From Crateriforma conspicua (GTDB lineage: Bacteria; Planctomycetota; Planctomycetia; Pirellulales; Pirellulaceae): a stretch of DNA of 64,000 nt. The position numbers and the translations under genes were made by a program. Where the stretch lies: assembly GCF_007752935.1 (NCBI RefSeq), contig NZ_CP036319.1, forward strand, positions 6,933,155 to 6,997,154. Reading direction: 5' to 3'. Below are positions 25,084-35,300 of the stretch, in pieces. The stretch's first letter is position 1. Each line of letters starts with the position of its first letter. Under the pieces are notes generated by a model. The model searched no databases. It saw only the letters and a list, made by a program, of their open reading frames with translations, and was not told where the DNA came from.

Positions 25084-25176
25084 ACGGTTGCATTCCCATC
25101 AATCGGGACTTCAAAATACGCCCGTTACCGCCTTTTGAGGTTGCCCTCTTACCCGTGGCATTGGTTTCTTGGTGCC

Positions 25177-25230
25177 CCGAAGCGTGAGCGAGACGATGCC
25201 AACATCGTCTTTTCCTCGCTTACGCTTCGG
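25177..25230. repeat. Long palindromic REP-like element
   Basis: CCGAAGCGTGAGCGAG (25177-25192) pairs with CTCGCTTACGCTTCGG (25215-25230) except for one G-T position, and inside it ACGATG pairs with CATCGT. It lies between two minus-strand genes (24277-25083 and 25288-27105). CGAAGCGTAAGCGAGG-type palindromes recur in Rhodopirellula-type intergenic regions as far as I remember; that cannot be checked here. It could also act as a transcript stabiliser or terminator, but no T run follows. Confidence 0.6.
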
Positions 25231-25287
25231 GTTACCTGAAAAACGCAACTACAAGACTTCCGCTGCCGCTGGCAGTCACGCGTCAGG

Positions 25288-27105
25288 TCACGGCGACACC
25301 CGCTCCAACATCATCAACCGAAACTCGATCGCTTCGTCGCCTGGAATCTCGGTCGCGTGCAGCGAGAGCTTTTGGGGCCCCGCCTGCAGATCAATTTCCC
25401 CCACCGGCAGATCGGCCCACCGCTTCACATAGCCTTCCTGTCGCGGAAACAAGTCTTCATCGGCTCCGATCAGGGGCGCATCGTTGGGCTTCTGCACGAC
25501 GGCGGAAACGCTCGCCTCACGCGCCGTCAGTTTCAAACGCGTGCCGACCGACGATGCCGGACAAGCGTACTTGATCATGACCCTGTAACGCCCCGCGTCC
25601 GCAACATGAACATCCCAGTCGATCGTTTCGTCCGTGGACGTCCAGTTTCCGAAGAACGTGCAATTGGGAAAGCGGTTGGACCGCTGGATGTCGCCGGTGC
25701 TGGTCGCATCGCGTGCGGGCAACTGCGTCAGTGCCATGTCGGGATGTCCGATGATGAACGGTCGCGATTCGGGATCAATCGTGTTGCTTGCCACGGTCGA
25801 TTCGGTCGCCCGGCGGAGCGCATCGGAAAGCTCGGATGCAACTTGAGGTAACTGCTGAGCCAAATCGACGTCTTCGACCGGATCGGATTGGATATCAAAC
25901 AGTTGGCCGGTGCTGTGATAGCGATATTGGTTGGACCGAACGCTGGCCTTGTTCTTCCACCATGAAAACAGCAACCGATCGTCCGATGATTGCGGTGAAT
26001 CACCGGTCAGTACCGCGACTTGGGAAACACCATCGATTTTGTGGGCGTTCATCCCGTCATGCTTCGCCGCGAACCGCTGACGGTCTTGTTCGCTAATGCC
26101 CGCCATCTGCATCAGCGTCGGCATCAAATCAATCGCGCCCGTGACCTGGGTGACTTCCGTTCCCGCGTTGATCTTGGCCGGATACCGGATCGTACACGGC
26201 GACCGCAAACCGCCTTCGTTGACCGAACCTTTGTGACCCCGAAGCCCGACATTCCAACGCGCCTTGTTTGGCCCGTTGTCACTGAAATAGATCACGATCG
26301 TATCATCGGCGACGCCTTGTTCATCCAGACACTTCAGGACACGCCCGACGTTGTCATCGATGTTGGCCACCATCGCCAGTGCGGCGCGGGTGAAGTCTTT
26401 GTTTTCCTGCTTCGCGTTGTTGGGATCCGGATCGCTTGTGATGTCACGGTTTCGATACTGTTGCCAGTATTCGTCAGGGGCCTGCATCGGCGAATGCGGC
26501 GTGTTGTATGGCAGGTAGACAAAAAACGGTTGGTCCCCGCTTTGGCGGATGAAGTCGATGGCATGATTGGTCAAATCATCGACGATGAACCCGTGCCCAT
26601 CGACCAAACGTCCGTTGTGTTCCAACATCGGGGAGTGATAGTTGCCCCAGTGACCGCTGCAAAACCCATAGAAATCATCGAACCCACGAGAATTCGGATG
26701 ATAGGGTGCCTGCATACCGTTGTGCCATTTGCCATAGGCGGCGGTTCGATAACCGGCATCGCGAAACAGATCGGCCACGGTGACTTCATCCGTATTCATC
26801 CGCTCGCCGCCGGACGAAGTACTAGTCACCCCCATGCGTGTGTGATAACGACCGGTCAGAAACTCGGCTCGCGTCGGTGAACAGACGGCGCACACATAGA
26901 AGTGCTGAAGCCGCGCCCCGTCACGCGCCAATGAATCAATGTTGGGCGTCTGAAAGTTAGGATTTCCGGTCCAGCTAAGATCACCGAACCCCTGATCGTC
27001 GGCCAGGATCACGACCACGTTGGGACGTTCGGCGGCCGACAAACTGGCGACGCCTGTGACCAAAACAAAAAGCATCAACATTGCGAAGCGATGAATTTTC
27101 AGCAT
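25288..27105 (-). CDS. Secreted sulfatase with C-terminal carbohydrate-binding-like domain
   Basis: 605 residues from ATG 27105 (MLKIHRFAMLMLFVLVTGVA), preceded by AGGA; a longer frame from 27186 has no signal peptide at its start. Signal peptide 1-25. Metal pair DD at 36-37 (ILADDQGFGD), formylglycine precursor Cys75 in CSPTRAEFLTGR, then GKWHNG and SDNGPNKARWN. After about residue 480 a beta-rich domain (DWDVHVADAGRYRVMIKYAC...LSLHATEIPGDEAIEFRL) looks like a galactose-binding or DUF5077-type fold. Likely acts on sulfated glycans; the substrate is not predictable. It is co-directional with the isomerase-like gene upstream, which could form a unit. Confidence 0.92.
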   Translation of the reverse strand: MLKIHRFAMLMLFVLVTGVASLSAAERPNVVVILADDQGFGDLSWTGNPNFQTPNIDSLARDGARLQHFYVCAVCSPTRAEFLTGRYHTRMGVTSTSSGGERMNTDEVTVADLFRDAGYRTAAYGKWHNGMQAPYHPNSRGFDDFYGFCSGHWGNYHSPMLEHNGRLVDGHGFIVDDLTNHAIDFIRQSGDQPFFVYLPYNTPHSPMQAPDEYWQQYRNRDITSDPDPNNAKQENKDFTRAALAMVANIDDNVGRVLKCLDEQGVADDTIVIYFSDNGPNKARWNVGLRGHKGSVNEGGLRSPCTIRYPAKINAGTEVTQVTGAIDLMPTLMQMAGISEQDRQRFAAKHDGMNAHKIDGVSQVAVLTGDSPQSSDDRLLFSWWKNKASVRSNQYRYHSTGQLFDIQSDPVEDVDLAQQLPQVASELSDALRRATESTVASNTIDPESRPFIIGHPDMALTQLPARDATSTGDIQRSNRFPNCTFFGNWTSTDETIDWDVHVADAGRYRVMIKYACPASSVGTRLKLTAREASVSAVVQKPNDAPLIGADEDLFPRQEGYVKRWADLPVGEIDLQAGPQKLSLHATEIPGDEAIEFRLMMLERVSP

Positions 27106-27209
27106 GCTTGGATTCCTATCAATCAATCGTGCGAGCGACGCACACAGCGGGCCGCACACTGTGCAGGGTGGGCCGATGGTTTTCAATGCAAGGGAAAAAG
27201 AAAACGCCG

Positions 27210-28136
27210 TTAGATTCCGGCGTCGGTCATCCAGCGATCAAGCGTCGCCAGGTCATCGCGGATCGCATCGATATGCTTGGGGACCAATGCCGGATCGGCA
27301 TGATCCAAGTATTCTTCGTGCAATGAAACGGGTCCGCTGAATTCGGATTCAGCCAGCATCTTAAAGAACGCGGGATCGACCATGCCTTGCCCCAACGGAA
27401 CGTTGATCACTTTCGTGCCGTCCCAATCAAAGTCTTTGACATACACCGTATCAATGTGGGGCCGAATCAGTTGGAACGTCAACGGCCAACTGGTTCCACC
27501 TTCCACGGTGGCGTGCCGAATGTCGTAGGCGACCGCCAAGTCTTTCGGATCGATGCCGTTCAAGATGTACCGTAGATCCCACACCGGGGCGCCCATCGTG
27601 TTGCGTCCGGCATGGTTCTGGTACAGACCACAAATCCCCAGCTGCTCATTCAATTCGGCCAAGTCAATCAGTTTCTCTTTCCACCGATCCAACTGTGGCA
27701 CGATCGGCTTGGACAAATCGTATTTGAAGTAACCCAGTCGATAGCGACGCACACCCAGGTCGGCCGCGACTTTCAATAGTTCACGATTGGTGGCGTCATC
27801 GGCATTGTTGATGGCCGACGTCAGCACGGTGATTTCCAAATCACGTTTCTGTAGTGCTTTCACCAGCTTCGGCAACTTCTGGGCAGCGTCTTTCGGTTCG
27901 ACATGACCGCGTGGTCGGACCGGTGCTTCCAATCCATCGAACCCCAAATCGGCGACGCGAGCCGCCAAGTCGTCAAACGAAAGCGATGTCAGCGGCTTGG
28001 TGAAAACACACAGGGGAATCGATCGCTTGGCGGGCCGGTCGGGCGATTGTGCCGACGCACGGCGGGGCTTGGGCATTGCCGCCGCCAACGTCATCGCGGC
28101 GGAGGAAACCAAAAAAGTGCGGCGTTGCGCTTTCAT
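27210..28136 (-). CDS. Sugar phosphate isomerase/epimerase-like TIM barrel, Tat-exported
   Basis: 308 residues from ATG 28136 (MKAQRRTFLVSSAAMTLAAA), a twin-arginine signal (QRRTFL). The AP endonuclease family 2/xylose-isomerase-like barrel is seen in LAARVADLGFDGLEAPVRP, CGLYQNHAG, LAVAYDIRHA, DTVYVKDFDW and GPVSLHEEYLDHA, whose Glu/Asp/His residues normally bind the metal. Planctomycetes have many such exported proteins, mostly of unknown substrate. It lies 104 bp upstream of the sulfatase gene on the same strand. Confidence 0.85.
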   Translation of the reverse strand: MKAQRRTFLVSSAAMTLAAAMPKPRRASAQSPDRPAKRSIPLCVFTKPLTSLSFDDLAARVADLGFDGLEAPVRPRGHVEPKDAAQKLPKLVKALQKRDLEITVLTSAINNADDATNRELLKVAADLGVRRYRLGYFKYDLSKPIVPQLDRWKEKLIDLAELNEQLGICGLYQNHAGRNTMGAPVWDLRYILNGIDPKDLAVAYDIRHATVEGGTSWPLTFQLIRPHIDTVYVKDFDWDGTKVINVPLGQGMVDPAFFKMLAESEFSGPVSLHEEYLDHADPALVPKHIDAIRDDLATLDRWMTDAGI

Positions 28137-28431
28137 GATGATCCGATCGAAGAATCCAGCCGAACGAGGCGCACAGCGTCTGCCGACGACGGCGGGAATC
28201 TGGCTGAGAGGAAGGAGGGGGGGAAGGATGCACAGCGGGAATGGCCTGAAAACGCCATCCACGAAACCGAACGCCATCAGCATAAACGCGCGGACGTTCC
28301 GATGGGGCAATCGACGTGCAATTGGGTCAATCTGCGCCGCCACGGACGACACGAACAACCGTCCGCCGAACATCGATGCAGGCCCCGGCAACGGATGTCA
28401 CCCGGCCGCCAGAAGAAAGGTCCATGACGCT

Positions 28432-29373
28432 TTACCGCGACTGTTCAGACGTAAAATCCGACACCATCGCTTCAAAACGCTTGCCCGCGACCGCACGGTG
28501 GCGCGATCGAACCGAGTGATCGGGAACCAGACAAATCGCCTCGCCCGTGAACCGCTTCTGCATCTGGGCATCGGTCCAGCTGACCAAGCCAATCGCCGGA
28601 TCGCCGATCAGCCACAAACCATCGTCGGTTCGCCCCAGCACGGTGATGGCATGACGCTCCTGCGCCGCCCCGAACCACCGGCTTAGCGAACCGTCAGAAT
28701 CTTCGACCCCAAGTCGGACGATCGCCACGTTCGGAACTTGACCTCGATGAACCCACTGTCGCGAATCGGGGGATGCCGGCTGAGGCTTCAGCCCCGCATG
28801 GGCGCTGGCCAGTGTCAGACCACGGTACAAACCCAGCGGCTCGGTTCCCCAGCGGCTGGTGAAACAGGTCGCCATCAAGTCCTTTTCGCTGGACCGAATG
28901 TCATGTTCGGACAACAACGTGGCAGCCGACGCCGGTCCGCAAGTCGACGGATGCGACTGCAAACAAACACCACGTCGCCAGCCGATCCAGTCATCGTCCA
29001 GCACCGTCGCCGGCGCGATCCAGGGGCGGGCGAAAGGGCCGACCCAAAAACAGGCCGCCAGGATCCACAACAGTCCGACCGTCGCCGGACGGTGCCAGCG
29101 ATGCAGCCCTGGTGTGGACGTCGCCAAACCCGCAGTGAAGCACAGAATCGCGGGCATCCAGTTGGCCCAAAAAATCGCCTCGGCACTGGGCAGAATCACC
29201 GCCCACAGCAAACGGCCGCTCAAAGCCCAAGCCGCAACGAGCGCCAGCACCACCACCATCGAAAACAACAGGGGCGAAACCTGATTTTGGCGTCCCAGAC
29301 GCCGTCCGGCCGCCCAGCCGCCTAGACCGAGACCGGCTGCCGCAAACAGGGCTGCTATCGTCTCTAAGGTCAT
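28432..29373 (-). CDS. Membrane-anchored C39-like cysteine peptidase
   Basis: 313 residues. Four hydrophobic segments in the first 130 residues (MTLETIAALFAAAGLGLGGW, SPLLFSMVVVLALVAAWAL, FWANWMPAILCFTAGLA, VGLLWILAACFWVGPF) are followed by a soluble domain. CLQSHPSTCGPASAATLLSE carries the Gln and Cys of a papain-like C39 site, RHAITVLGR the His and WLIGDPAIG the Asp. C39 peptidases usually cleave double-glycine leaders as part of ABC exporters, but no transporter is attached or adjacent here. Substrate unknown. Confidence 0.75.
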   Translation of the reverse strand: MTLETIAALFAAAGLGLGGWAAGRRLGRQNQVSPLLFSMVVVLALVAAWALSGRLLWAVILPSAEAIFWANWMPAILCFTAGLATSTPGLHRWHRPATVGLLWILAACFWVGPFARPWIAPATVLDDDWIGWRRGVCLQSHPSTCGPASAATLLSEHDIRSSEKDLMATCFTSRWGTEPLGLYRGLTLASAHAGLKPQPASPDSRQWVHRGQVPNVAIVRLGVEDSDGSLSRWFGAAQERHAITVLGRTDDGLWLIGDPAIGLVSWTDAQMQKRFTGEAICLVPDHSVRSRHRAVAGKRFEAMVSDFTSEQSR

Positions 29374-30033
29374 GACACGGCTCCTCCAACGGGTGGTAAC
29401 TACGCTCCGTTTTCTTTGTGAAGTTTTCGCAAAGATTTAGGCCATTCTACGTGAATAATGATCGGGATTCCATCCAAGTTTAGCTCACGAGAAATGCACT
29501 GCCGGGGATGAAATCCGACTGTTTTCGTGACCTGAAGTCTCAAAAATGGACAATGGAGGGAGAATACCGACCATTAAATCGCCAGTCCACGCCATTTGAG
29601 CCTCTAAACCGCTGCATGTCGTGGATGCGACGTTCCTGACACCTGGCGTCGCAAATCACGCGCCTGGCATGAAACTTTTTTGAAGAAGCGTCCCGGGCCG
29701 CCGGAGCCCAGTCTTCTCAAGTTCTCTATACCTCACAAAAGCGGAGGCAGGTCTGGGGTCGCGATTCGGATGGTCGGATGGCCGCCGCGAAGCAATACGG
29801 GGCTTGCCAGCCGCGTCAGAGTTCCCGGCCGGGACCGAATGCCGATTTTGAGGGACAACGCCGGGTGACAAATGCGGCAGAGCGCCGGCGAAACCAGTTG
29901 GTAAGCGCGGCGAAAGAATCGCCCTGAAATCAGGCGGGTGCTTTGGGCTCGGCCCGATTGTGTCGGACCGAGCGAGCGGGTGATGGCCGATTCAGATCTG
30001 GACCGATTGGCCTGGCCCCAATGGGGCGATGAC
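29374..30033. other. 660-bp gap without a supported gene
   Basis: Several short frames occur on both strands, none with a start signal or coding look. A 7-bp stem (TGCGACG 29626-29632 with CGTCGCA 29647-29653) is the only structure I noticed. The left part should contain the promoter of the C39-like gene. Confidence 0.4.
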
Positions 30034-30765
30034 TCAGTCCAGCGGCAACAGCTTGATGTTCTTGAACCGGACCACCATCGCGGGTCCACGATGCAGCTGC
30101 AGCGCGATCACACCTGACTTGGCGGCTTTGTCGGATTGCTGGTCGATCGTTTCACTGACCTTCGCACCATTGATGTAGTGGATCAAATGATTTCCGTCGG
30201 CGACCACGCGGAACTCGTTCCATTTTCCGGGATGGATCCCGGCGGCCAACGCTTGGGAATCCGCAAACGTCTCCGGCGTCTTCTTGCCGTCTGCACCGAT
30301 GGTCACCTTGGTCCCGCGCAACGTCAGGATGCCGCGTGCTTTTTCCTCGTACAGGATGCCGGCGAACTTGTTGGCAAAATCGATGTCGGCCTGGTAACCC
30401 GAAACGACGAACTTGTCTTGGTCGATCACGCGGCTGCGATACTGGATCCCTGAATTGCCGCTTTCGATCTTGAACATCAGGACCAATTGGAAATTCGACG
30501 GCTGGCCGTCTTTCCAGACCAAGAACGTGTTGCCGTCGATCGGGTCATCTTCACTGGTACGTCCGACGATCGCACCGTCTTCGACCGACCAAAGATCATC
30601 GCGGCCTTCCCAGCCGTCCAAGTCTTTGCCGTTAAACAGAATCACCGGCTGAGTGATCGTTTGGTCATCCGCACCCGCGGCAACATCGTCCGCATCGACG
30701 GATGCCGAAAGTCCAATCAAGGTGCAAACACAGAACAGGGCGCAACGACGCAGGAGGGCCAACAT
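30034..30765 (-). CDS. Secreted DUF1080 (3-keto-disaccharide hydrolase-like) protein
   Basis: 243 residues from ATG 30765 (MLALLRRCALFCVCTLIGLS), which gives a clean signal peptide; the frame extends to 30933 without one. The DUF1080 fold (concanavalin-like lectin/glucanase) is seen in ILFNGKDLDGWEG, WSVEDGAIVGR, NSGIQYRSRV, GYQADID and WNEFRVVADGNHLIHYING. The family is greatly expanded in planctomycetes, and some members hydrolyse 3-keto-glycosides. No dehydrogenase partner is adjacent. Dihydroorotase is encoded upstream on the same strand. Confidence 0.9.
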   Translation of the reverse strand: MLALLRRCALFCVCTLIGLSASVDADDVAAGADDQTITQPVILFNGKDLDGWEGRDDLWSVEDGAIVGRTSEDDPIDGNTFLVWKDGQPSNFQLVLMFKIESGNSGIQYRSRVIDQDKFVVSGYQADIDFANKFAGILYEEKARGILTLRGTKVTIGADGKKTPETFADSQALAAGIHPGKWNEFRVVADGNHLIHYINGAKVSETIDQQSDKAAKSGVIALQLHRGPAMVVRFKNIKLLPLD

Positions 30766-30965
30766 GTTGATCAGTCCACAAGATGGGGAGGGAAATTTGC
30801 GGGGCGGGAAGACAACGGAATCGACGTCGAACCGATGCGAACGCAACGGTGTCGAATTCGTTTCGTCCCCACAGCTTAGCTGAAACGGTGACGCGATCGG
30901 CGCCGGTACCGTTGCTTTGGCCGGTGCCAACAATCACGGCCTGACTTGCGCCAGAGTCGGGAAAC

Positions 30966-32324
30966 CTAGCGGGGCCCGATTCCATCGGTCGTGGCCCAGA
31001 ACCCGCCACGGGCGTGATCGAACAGCGGCTTTCGGCCACGATGATTCACGTCAAAGCCGTCACGCCGGCTCCAGACGCGGTGCCCGGCGACGAAAGTTGC
31101 GATCGGCCAACCGGTCGTCGTCACGCCATGCCAGGGAGTCCACCGCGACTTGGTGTGCTGGTGTTGATCCAGAATGGTTTGGGACAGTGCCATGTCCACC
31201 AAGACCAGGTCCGCATCGTAACCGTTTGCGATCCGACCTTTCCCCGTGATGCCCCAAACCCGTGCCGGTGCATCGCACATCCAGGAAGCGACGTCGGTCA
31301 AACGACAGCGGTCTTGGCTGACTTGGTTCAGCATCAACGCCAAACTGTTTTCAACGGCGGGCAAGCCGCTGGGTGATTTCGGATAGGCGACGGATTTTTC
31401 ATCCAACGTGTGCGGCGCGTGATCGGTGGCGATGACTTGGACATCACCATCCAACAATGCTTTCCACAACCCGTCATTGTCGGCAGCCGTTTTGATCGAC
31501 GGATTCATTTGAATCCGTGTTCCCAGTCGCTGGTAATCGTCGACGTTGAAAAACAAATGATGCGGGCAAACTTCCGCAGTGATCCACGGTTGTTGACCGC
31601 GAATCAGAGGCACTTCCGCAGCGGTCGATACGTGCAAAACGTGAAAACGATGCTGATGGCGAACCGACAAATCGATCGAACGTCGGGTGGCGATCAACGC
31701 GGCCGATTCATCACGGATCCGTGAATGGTCACGGACATCCGTCGTGTCGGCGTACTTGGCACGGTTGGCATTGACCGTCGATTCGTCTTCGCAATGCGCA
31801 CAAATCGGCAGATCGGTTTCGGCGAAAATCCGTTCCAGTGCCTCCTGTTGATCGACCAACAGATTGCCCGTGCTGCTGCCGATGAAAATCTTGATGCCAG
31901 GAAAATTGGCATCCGACGCGGCTTTCAGCTCGTCAACATTGTCCGGCGTGGCACCGATGTAAAAGCCGTAATTGACCAGCGACTTTTTGGCAGCGAGCGT
32001 TTCCTTGGCTCGAATGCCGTCACATGTCACCGCGGGCGGAACGGTGTTGGGCATTTCCAAGAACGTCGTCACACCGCCGGCGGCACAGGCCCGCGATGCG
32101 GTCGCCAAGTCTTCTTTATGGGTCAGCCCAGGGTCCCGAAAATGCACTTGGTCATCCACGACACCGGGCATCAGATGCAAACCCTTGGCGTCAACGACTT
32201 CATCGGCCGCCGCATCCGGTGACGCATCGGTATCGGCGATGCGGCCGTCGCGAACCAACACATTGCAAGTTCGAACGTCGTCCGGAAAGACGACTTGAGA
32301 TCCGCGAATCAGCAGGCTGGACAT
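30966..32324 (-). CDS. pyrC: Dihydroorotase
   Basis: 452 residues. The amidohydrolase closes carbamoyl-aspartate to dihydroorotate in pyrimidine synthesis. Metal ligands: His61 and Arg in [13 protein letters not shown], the carboxylated Lys in GIKIFIGSS, His in HCEDES and [10 protein letters not shown], Asp in IATDHAPHT. The order and length fit class I dihydroorotases (PyrC of Gram-positives), although allantoinase is a close relative. No other pyr gene is adjacent, which is common in planctomycetes. Confidence 0.9.
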   Translation of the reverse strand: MSSLLIRGSQVVFPDDVRTCNVLVRDGRIADTDASPDAAADEVVDAKGLHLMPGVVDDQVHFRDPGLTHKEDLATASRACAAGGVTTFLEMPNTVPPAVTCDGIRAKETLAAKKSLVNYGFYIGATPDNVDELKAASDANFPGIKIFIGSSTGNLLVDQQEALERIFAETDLPICAHCEDESTVNANRAKYADTTDVRDHSRIRDESAALIATRRSIDLSVRHQHRFHVLHVSTAAEVPLIRGQQPWITAEVCPHHLFFNVDDYQRLGTRIQMNPSIKTAADNDGLWKALLDGDVQVIATDHAPHTLDEKSVAYPKSPSGLPAVENSLALMLNQVSQDRCRLTDVASWMCDAPARVWGITGKGRIANGYDADLVLVDMALSQTILDQHQHTKSRWTPWHGVTTTGWPIATFVAGHRVWSRRDGFDVNHRGRKPLFDHARGGFWATTDGIGPR

Positions 32325-32388
32325 GGCGATTGGTGAAAATCAGCGTGAAAGGGGCAATCGGTTGCGGGGCTTCGACTGACCGCGCAGC

Positions 32389-35300
32389 TTATCGCCCCGC
32401 GCCGGATCGGCCAACGCCGCGGCGGAACGCTTCAAACGCTTCACGAAACGCCGCCGGAGGCCGCGAACGTTCACCGGCATCACGCAACCCGCGATCGATC
32501 ACGCCGTCCTGGCGACCACCGGAACGCACGGTATCGGATTGTCGAAGCCCCAGGCTGCGAAGCGCATCTTCAAACTCGTCACTCGGGCCCGGCTGGCCGG
32601 CCTGATCGGCCATGTCGCGCATCTGTGCCCATCGCTGGCGGAAACGTTCCAGGTCATCAGCGGTCCAATTCAACTGCTGCAGTAGTTCCTTGTCCGGCTG
32701 GTCCTTGGTCCGTTCCAGATAGTCCAACACGAGATCCGTCGCCTGTTTGGCATAGTCCAGATCGACCGGATCCGGTGGCGTGGCCGGAGGCGACGCCGTG
32801 TCCGATGTCGCACTGGTCGCCGAATCTCGACCGGAATTTGACGACGCGGTCCCCTGCGTCCCGGCTTCATCGTTGGCGTCCGACGATTCGCCGGCACCGC
32901 CGGGGCTGGGCGATCCGGCCGCATCGGTTGGGGATCCCGGATCGCCCGGCATCGACGGCCCGTCGCCTTGTCCGGCCGGGTTTGATTCCGTTGAATTGTT
33001 CTCCGGTGACTTGGATTCTGCTGTGCCGGCGTCCTGGGGTGCGGATGTTCCGTCGGTGCCGGCATCAGGGGCAGCGTCCGTTTCATCGCCAGAAGTTTGC
33101 GTGGCGGCCTCGCCGGTGGATTCGTCGGCGGCGGTTGGCCCCTGCGATCCCGATGGCGGATCATTTGGGGATTGCCCCGAGTCGGCGGTTCCCGTTTGTG
33201 GCGACTCTTGATCGGACGAAACCTCTGAGGTCGATTCATCGCCCGGTTCGTTCGACGGCGAGGCACCGGAGGATTCCTCGGTTGTGTCGCGCGTGGTGGT
33301 CGATTCTTCACCCTGTTGCTTCGAACCGCCGGCACCCTGATTCGGCGACGACGGATCGTATTGGTCGGTTTGCGATTTCGAATGGCCGGCGGAACCACCC
33401 GAGTCCTGGTTTTGCTTCAAGAATTCTTGAATCCGCTCGAACGCATCGCCGTCGTGGCTGGGCGGCGTGTCCGGTGTTGCGTCCGGATCCGGTTGTCCGC
33501 CGGCGCGTTGCCCTTCCGAATTCGGCGAACGACCGCCGCTATCCGAACTCTCCGGTGCATTCGATGGTTCGCCGTTATCGCTTTCGCGGTCAGATGCCGC
33601 CGACCCATCGGCATCGGACGAATCCCCGGGTGCTTCATCACGTGCTTGGTCACGATCCGTGCCCTGCCCCGTACCGGCCTGGGAATCTTGATCCGCGTTC
33701 TGGTTGCCGCCGGATCCCCGCTGGTCTGCGTCGGCTTGACCGGACTCGGGATCCGCCGCACCACCACTGTTTCCGGCGGACGATTCGCCAGGGTCGGATT
33801 CGCTCGTCCCATCGCTGTCGTCACCCGCGTTGCCTGAACGATTACCGCCGGAACTGTCACCACGGGAACGCTCATCGGCCGAATTGCCTTCGCCGGAATC
33901 TTGCGCTGACGAATCATCACCACCGTCACCGGAACCATCCTGAGGTTCGCCGTCGCCGGACCGGTCGGACTGGGCACCTTCGCCCGCCTGGGAAGCACCA
34001 CCGCCATTGGTCCCGGAGGAATCTTGGCCCTCTTGATCGCCGGCACCCTGTCCATCACCGCCTTCGTTTGCACCGTCAGTGTCGCCGCCGCCTTCGGTTT
34101 CATCCGATGATTCGTCGCCGCCGGACGATGCGTCGCTTTGGGCCGATGATGACTCGTCACTTGATGGTTCCGGACGAGACATACCATCATCGCCCACCGG
34201 TGTGTTGTCCGACCGCGGCTCCGGTTCAACCCAGCGCAACTCCACAGGATCGGTGACGTTTTCGTTGGGGCGAACTTGATCGTCGGTAACGCTGTACCGA
34301 TTGTCGGTGGCGATCGCGCGCACCCGAACGATATCGCCAGCATCCAAACGCATCCGATCGGCGCGGACGGCGAATTCTGCGATTTGGTTGCCAGTCTTCC
34401 CTGCCATCGACGGATGCATCGACTCGGAAGTTCGCGGGGCTTGCCACAGCACGCGTGGTGGAATCGGCCGACCATTGACGTCGATCTGCAGTCGCACTTG
34501 GTTCAATCCAAAGTCCGGATCACTGGCGTGGACTTCGATCACCTGCTGGGCATCGAGCGGAATTTCTTTGGGACTTTGCGTCGGTACGACGATGGTGACA
34601 TCCGGCTTCAAGTCCGCAACGCATTCGATCGGGTACACAATCGGATCGGGATTTGATTGATCGTCCTGATCCCAAATACGGACACGATAGGACGTGGGAT
34701 TGGTGTCCGTATCCGATCGGCGAAGCACAAATTCGGTTTCCCAGGTCCTGTCGTCTTCTGCCGAATCAGCGCGCTTCATCGCGAACGATCGACCGGTCGC
34801 AACCACGCGATCACCGACCGAGGCGGGGTTGGTTTCCACGACGGCTTTGCGAAGCGGTCGGTTGGCCCGCACTTGAATGCGAACCTTGGTCCCATCGACG
34901 GCGCGAATCGGTCCCGATGACTGTCGCGATGAATCCATCCCGGTGTATTCCGGAGGCGCCAGTTCAACCGATTCCAAGCTGACCACCGGAACATCGCGTG
35001 GCGTCAAACGGTAAGCACGCGTGGATGCGTCCCCGGCGTCGATGCGATAGTCCGCATGCTGGCTTCGTCCGGGCGGCAAAACAACGACGGTTTCGAAACG
35101 TTGGGTTCCCGATTCGGCCGGTTCCTCGGACAGCCGCATGGGCAAGGATTGCCGCGATTCGCCTTGGTGGATGTGACACACGACGGTGTCGTCATCGCCA
35201 AGCCCGGACAGATCGACACGGATGGCGACCGGGCGTCCCACCATGACGGTCTCATCTGCGGGGAAAACTTGACCGATGCGAACGCGTGTCGGACGTTGAA

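Noticed and set aside
29656-29871. Short overlapping frames in the 29374-30033 gap
   Set aside because: No start signals and no protein-like composition on either strand.
32765-34220. CRISPR-like or tandem repeat array
   Set aside because: The repetition is irregular codon-level low complexity in a coding region, without constant repeat and spacer lengths.
32625-34256. 543-codon open frame on the plus strand
   Set aside because: It is antisense to the low-complexity part of the giant membrane protein. Its Arg/His/Pro-rich composition is the expected shadow of Ser/Gly/Asp/Glu codons.
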